A stretch of DNA of 64,000 nt, taken from positions 46,082-110,081 of the forward strand of contig PHBJ01000006.1 of NCBI GenBank assembly GCA_002840555.1, given 5' to 3'. Both the position numbers and the translations under genes were made by a program. The notes under the pieces are model-generated. The model did not search any database, was not told where the DNA came from, and worked only from the letters and a program-made list of their open reading frames with translations. Source of the DNA: Deltaproteobacteria bacterium HGW-Deltaproteobacteria-13 (lineage in GTDB: Bacteria; Desulfobacterota; Syntrophia; Syntrophales; Smithellaceae). Position 1 is the stretch's first letter; every line of letters starts with the position of its first letter. This document shows, piece by piece, positions 60,276 through 64,000 of the stretch.

Positions 60276-61757
60276 TTATTTACTGTAATCTATATGTTCG
60301 AGCAAATCCGTCCGGCCGACCAGTTCTCTGACACTCCTCATGCCGAACTTCTGTAATATTTCAACCAGCTGGACATTCCAGGCATGGTACATATTGGTCA
60401 AACGCTGTGTCGCCCATTCTTCATTGAACAAATCCGCAAGCTCCGAATCGGTGGAAGCAATGCCCCGGGCGCAACCTCGGCCCGATTCACAGTTTCCGCA
60501 TCTTACGCATTCCAGGGAAACCATTTCCGCCGTGCCGATAACCGCGCCGTCCGCTCCCAGGCAAATGGCTTTCACCAGATCATGGGCCGTCCGGATACCG
60601 CCTGAAGCAATGAGGGTTACGGCATCGCGGGCTCCTTCGTCCTTTAAAAAATTATGGACTTTCGCTATGGCATATTCTATCGGCATCGCGATGTTCTTTT
60701 TGGCAATATCCGGCGCGGCGCCGGTGCCGCCGTAGCCGCCGTCTATATGAATGATATGAGCGCCCGCATAGTAAGAACCAACCGCAACCATATCCACATC
60801 ATTAGGCGTTGATACCTTCACGGAGACCAGGGCATTGGGATTGATCTCTTTAATCCAGTCGATGTGTTTCTTGTGATCTTCAATGGAGTATACCGAATGA
60901 AAAGGAAACGGCGAAAACAAAGAAGTGCCCTTGACCGCTTCTCGCATCTTGGCAACGCTTTCCGTATTTTTTTCTCCGAGGAGATGTCCGCCCAGGCCGG
61001 GTTTCGCGCCCTGCGCGTATTTAAATTCTACTATTTTTACCCGTTGAATGGTTTCTTCGCGCACCCCGAACAAACCGGTTGCTACCTGCGTAATAACATG
61101 ATCGCTATAAGGCAGAAGAAGGTCCGGGTATCCGCCTTCTCCCGTGCAGGTAAAGGTGTTCCAGAGGGTCGCATTATGCGCTTTGGAAACCATGGTAGGC
61201 AGACTGACCGAGCCAAAAGACATTCCACCGCCATAGACCGGTGTGGAAATAACAATATTGGCGCGGCCGTCATTTCTACGGTTCAGGGGAATTTCAGTAG
61301 AAATTTCAAATTTATCAATTTTGGAATGCCCCTTGGGGAACTTCAAACGCAGCTTATCGAAACCGCCTCCGGAATTACCCGTGTTATATTCAAGATCCGT
61401 CCGCTCGGGCGGATAGCCGGTTTCCGCCATGATCCAGGTGCCGGTAATCATATCGGCCGTCCATCGATAGTCACCCAATGTTTCATACATGGGATTCAGC
61501 GAGATGCTCAACGCGCCGCGCGGGCATTTTTTGACGCAGTAAAAATCATTGTTTTCGCATTCAAACCCGATACATTTATAGTCTATCGGGACGCTCATTT
61601 TATTGTGCCCTTCAAGTCTTTCATGAACTCCGTAGATACATGATTTGGCGCAAGTTCCGCAATTGATGCAAGCGGCGGACCGCGTTACCTTATACTTAGG
61701 AACCTGGTGCTTGAAACGCGACGGCATTCTTTTAATTTTCACAGTTGATGGTTTCAT
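60276..61757 (-). CDS. Glutamate synthase domain (FMN, [3Fe-4S]) with N-terminal ferredoxin
   Basis: A 493-residue protein. Residues about 25-85 carry two [4Fe-4S] motifs (C30/C33/C36/C40; C62/C67/C74/C78). The rest is an intact GltB2/FMN-binding glutamate synthase barrel: GGMSFGSVSLPTMVSKAHNA, QGAKPGLGGHLLGEKNT, HIDGGYGGTGAAPDIAKKN, IASGGIRTAHDLVKAICLGAD, and the cluster motif ECVRCGNCESGRGC. It makes glutamate from oxoglutarate and ammonia delivered by the amidotransferase; electrons likely come from reduced ferredoxin. It overlaps the next gene by 4 bp (ATGA). Confidence 0.9.
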   Translation of the reverse strand: MKPSTVKIKRMPSRFKHQVPKYKVTRSAACINCGTCAKSCIYGVHERLEGHNKMSVPIDYKCIGFECENNDFYCVKKCPRGALSISLNPMYETLGDYRWTADMITGTWIMAETGYPPERTDLEYNTGNSGGGFDKLRLKFPKGHSKIDKFEISTEIPLNRRNDGRANIVISTPVYGGGMSFGSVSLPTMVSKAHNATLWNTFTCTGEGGYPDLLLPYSDHVITQVATGLFGVREETIQRVKIVEFKYAQGAKPGLGGHLLGEKNTESVAKMREAVKGTSLFSPFPFHSVYSIEDHKKHIDWIKEINPNALVSVKVSTPNDVDMVAVGSYYAGAHIIHIDGGYGGTGAAPDIAKKNIAMPIEYAIAKVHNFLKDEGARDAVTLIASGGIRTAHDLVKAICLGADGAVIGTAEMVSLECVRCGNCESGRGCARGIASTDSELADLFNEEWATQRLTNMYHAWNVQLVEILQKFGMRSVRELVGRTDLLEHIDYSK

Positions 61758-63163
61758 ACGTTTGCTGATTCTCTTTTTTTAAATATTTTTCCAAAAGTTT
61801 CGTTATCAATTTCCTCAAAAAATATAGCTCTGCCGGTTTCGCCGCGCAGACGCCGCGCTTCGCGGATACCCATGGCTCCCATGACTTCCAGAAGCTGTGA
61901 GTGCCAGGCGCTCATCAGATTAATCATCCTCTGCCTGACGGTACGAACCGGAATGTTCTCCAGTCCTTCGGGGAAAACGATGATCTTTTCGGGGCTTTCA
62001 TAAAGCCTGACGCCGAGCGCGATAAGCAGCGGCAAATCGATTGCAGTTAAATCCGCGCCGCACAACATGGACTTGGGAACATGTTCAGCCATGGCGATGC
62101 CTCCGGAGAAAATAATCGTCACTTCATCACGGATCCTTTCCTCTACCAGTTTCAGATGAACAGCACGGATAATATCCTTGCCCAGACGATTGTTTTCATT
62201 ACCTGATCCATTGACCTCCATACCGCGATAATCAGCGACGACATGAATAATTTCCGCTCCATTATGAGCCAGTTGGGAAACGATGGTTTCGACAGACTTC
62301 GTTGCCGGAACACGAATGATCGTGAGGGCATTACTTATTTTTTTGATTTTTTCTTTCAACGCGGGAAATGCACTCAGCATTTCTTCGGCGTACTCAAAAG
62401 CCACAATTCTTGCACTTTTAATCAATCCCTGGTGCTGATCAATTTCCTTGGCAGAAATTAAAGGGATGATGTTTTTGATGTATTTTTTGATATCCGCCGC
62501 AATTTCAGTCGCAGGCAGTACAATGAACGTATTGAGTTCCGCCGCCGCCCTCACTTGGGCTAACTTAACATTCGGGCTCAAATTTTCCGGGGGAATATCA
62601 AAGATGATAGGAATCGGAATATCAACGGTATCATGAATTTTGGACAGTAATTTTCCGCATTCATCAAAGGTCAGATGATTGAGTTTCCTTCCCAGTTCAA
62701 CGGAGGTGCTGATATATTCGCGGCCATGGATTCCATCGCGTGTCGGACGGACAATTTCCGACATGTCTGTCCACATGCTGTCAAACCCCGGTCCGGTAAA
62801 CGGCCCGCGATAACCCGCGCCGGTCACCGGCACTTTGCCGTCTTCCGCCTGCTTCCATAAAGTGATGAATATATCGGATTTCCAGTACGACCCGCCGATA
62901 TTTAAAAAGTCCTTATCCAGAGATTTTTCCAGAGCGCCCCGGGGACATTCCTGAATGCAGCGAAAGCAGTTTCTGCAAACAACCGTGTTCGGATCGGCCA
63001 TTTTACGGGGATCGCCTTTTCCTCTTTTGTGCGCCTCATAAATGCACACCTTCGTGCACCGGCCGCAATTGATGCAATTTTCTCCCCGCTCAATCCTGAA
63101 TTTATAGACATAATCCAGATTAAGCGGCATTACCTTCGGGTGAATATGATATTTCTTTGGCAT
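61754..63163 (-). CDS. Degenerate glutamate synthase paralogue with ferredoxin domain
   Basis: A 469-residue paralogue of the protein encoded just downstream. It has the same two N-terminal [4Fe-4S] motifs (C30/C33/C36/C40; C63/C66/C69/C73) and a recognisable barrel (STSVELGRKLNHLTFDECG, SGGIAMAEHVPKSMLCGADL, MSAWHSQLLEVMGAMGIREA). The catalytic KPGLGG loop, the GGYGGTG segment and the [3Fe-4S] cysteines (ECVRCGNCESGRGC in the paralogue) are missing. It is probably not a synthase but an electron-transfer or structural subunit of a hetero-complex with the intact one. Confidence 0.85.
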   Translation of the reverse strand: MPKKYHIHPKVMPLNLDYVYKFRIERGENCINCGRCTKVCIYEAHKRGKGDPRKMADPNTVVCRNCFRCIQECPRGALEKSLDKDFLNIGGSYWKSDIFITLWKQAEDGKVPVTGAGYRGPFTGPGFDSMWTDMSEIVRPTRDGIHGREYISTSVELGRKLNHLTFDECGKLLSKIHDTVDIPIPIIFDIPPENLSPNVKLAQVRAAAELNTFIVLPATEIAADIKKYIKNIIPLISAKEIDQHQGLIKSARIVAFEYAEEMLSAFPALKEKIKKISNALTIIRVPATKSVETIVSQLAHNGAEIIHVVADYRGMEVNGSGNENNRLGKDIIRAVHLKLVEERIRDEVTIIFSGGIAMAEHVPKSMLCGADLTAIDLPLLIALGVRLYESPEKIIVFPEGLENIPVRTVRQRMINLMSAWHSQLLEVMGAMGIREARRLRGETGRAIFFEEIDNETFGKIFKKRESANV

Positions 63164-63205
63164 AGTTTTTAATTCGTCTCTTCTCTATAATAATATTAAG
63201 TGGTT

Positions 63206-64000
63206 CTAGTTATTCCGATCCACCATTTCCCAGTATTCCTTGCTGTCGTCAACCCGCTTTAAAAATTCACTAATTTTATCTTCAGGACGGCCAAACTTAG
63301 CTTCCACCCTCTTTTCGAGAGCGTCCCAGAGCATCATCAGTTCCAGATTGGTTTGACATATTTCCTCGCAGCCCTTGCAATGCATGCACATAAACACATT
63401 TTCAGCTTCTTTTTGTGTAACAGGCCTGCCTTCAATGAGTTTTTTCGCCAGAGCGATTTTACCTTTTGCCGTAACCTCTTCATTTTTTGTGACAAGGTAC
63501 GCAGGACACACGGCGATGCAGTTTCCGCATTTGGCGCAGGCATGTGTTGTCAACTCAAAATCAAGACTGTCAACTTTCTGGTCTTTCCCCAAAAGCAATG
63601 TCGCAATTTTTCCAATAACCGGCGACAGCAGAATCAATAAATTGATGGAAAAGCTGAAAATCGCCGGATTGAATATGAGAGCCGGAATATTACCGAATTT
63701 TGACCGGATCGCGAAAAACTTACCCGGATTCATGATATTATTCGGATCAATCTTTTCTTTGTAAGCCAGCAGATCACGTTTCTTTTCATCGCTGTATAAA
63801 TGATTGATAAAGGCAGCGTTCCAGATACCCAGTCCATAGGGCTCTGCACCCATGGAAACGGCAGCTTGCGTAAGCATTTGCTGTAACGGCAAGGCGATGT
63901 AATATCTTGTCTTCCTGGAGTCGCAGAGAAAATTGGTCATAATAAGGGCCATTTTTTCATCAATGATATATGAATCGATGAATATCTCCACGCCGAAATT
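63206..64000 (-). CDS. FAD-linked oxidase / Fe-S protein (5' end beyond window)
   Basis: An open frame of 264 codons plus stop, with no start seen; it continues past the window. The first about 95 residues match the C-terminal cap of FAD-linked oxidases of the GlcD/D-lactate dehydrogenase type (IDPNNIMNPGKFFAI). The C-terminal 110 residues have two [4Fe-4S] motifs, CAKCGNCIAVCP and CMHCKGCEEIC, as in GlcF/GlpC. It may oxidise a hydroxy acid and pass electrons to the glutamate synthase-like proteins encoded 40 nt downstream. Confidence 0.82.
   Translation of the reverse strand, partial: NFGVEIFIDSYIIDEKMALIMTNFLCDSRKTRYYIALPLQQMLTQAAVSMGAEPYGLGIWNAAFINHLYSDEKKRDLLAYKEKIDPNNIMNPGKFFAIRSKFGNIPALIFNPAIFSFSINLLILLSPVIGKIATLLLGKDQKVDSLDFELTTHACAKCGNCIAVCPAYLVTKNEEVTAKGKIALAKKLIEGRPVTQKEAENVFMCMHCKGCEEICQTNLELMMLWDALEKRVEAKFGRPEDKISEFLKRVDDSKEYWEMVDRNN

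Noticed and set aside
60864-61643. 259-codon plus-strand open frame
   Set aside because: Antisense shadow of the intact FMN/Fe-S synthase gene; residue composition is atypical and no motif is present.
1-64000. tRNA, rRNA, CRISPR or full transposase genes
   Set aside because: Scanned all intergenic regions by eye; no cloverleaf with a T-arm sequence, no regular spaced repeats and no transposase-like protein were found.

Overview
The window looks like chromosomal DNA of an anaerobic, fatty- or aromatic-acid-using bacterium of the Syntrophia/Desulfobacterota type (Syntrophus/Smithella-like). This is an inference from gene content: phenylacetate-CoA-ligase-type enzyme with an ACT partner, acyl-CoA dehydrogenase with EtfBA, a fused ADP-forming acyl-CoA synthetase, and an archaeal-type split glutamate synthase with many Fe-S clusters. 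No rRNA, tRNA, CRISPR array, complete insertion sequence or prophage was seen. A perfect 16-bp parS-type site (33109-33124) and mnmG about 7 kb away suggest an origin-proximal position.

Layout. 1-2.4 kb: end of a membrane protein gene, a higBA toxin-antitoxin pair and an unknown gene. 2.5-6.2 kb (minus strand): aryl-CoA ligase + ACT protein, NUDIX hydrolase, thioredoxin with doubled zinc ribbon, YbaK. 6.4-13.4 kb (plus): CrtC/AttH-like lipoprotein, membrane protein, acyl-CoA dehydrogenase, EtfB, EtfA, a RelBE-like pair and a nitronate monooxygenase-type flavoprotein. 13.6-24 kb (minus): secreted protein, a third toxin-antitoxin pair with its operator-promoter, tandem ThyX-like protein/MFS/TauE, MurI, flavodoxin-ferredoxin, diaminopimelate decarboxylase, phosphate transporter with DUF47 partner. 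24-28.2 kb (minus): a five-gene operon of a lysine-2,3-aminomutase-type radical SAM enzyme, two different ATP-grasp ligases, a small membrane protein and a GNAT acetyltransferase. This is my main candidate for an undescribed pathway. 28.7-33.1 kb: MutM, a thioredoxin-fold protein, and a TetR regulator plus ADP-forming acyl-CoA synthetase under a palindromic operator. 33.2-40.4 kb (minus): HtrA, PdxST with an N-acetyltransferase, HisHF, a YhcC-type radical SAM protein. 40.5-50 kb (mostly plus): MnmG, an HTH-ATPase-DUF4325 regulator bracketed by two identical inverted repeats, a radical SAM/glycosyltransferase pair, a YjdF-like membrane protein, a methyltransferase and a nitroimidazole-resistance/PPOX-type flavoprotein. 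50-57.5 kb: DEAD-box helicase, aminotransferase, NifA-type sigma-54 activator, and a PEP-synthase-like protein with a degenerate RecA/KaiC-like head. 57.6-64 kb (minus): a glutamate synthase-like operon (amidotransferase + GXGXG; FMN/Fe-S synthase; a degenerate paralogue of the synthase; an FAD-oxidase/Fe-S protein cut by the window end).

Intergenic DNA carries several short (about 105-145 bp) inverted-repeat-bounded elements, some sharing an internal core but having different ends. One of them supplies the stop codon of its neighbouring gene. Three toxin-antitoxin modules lie within the first 15 kb.
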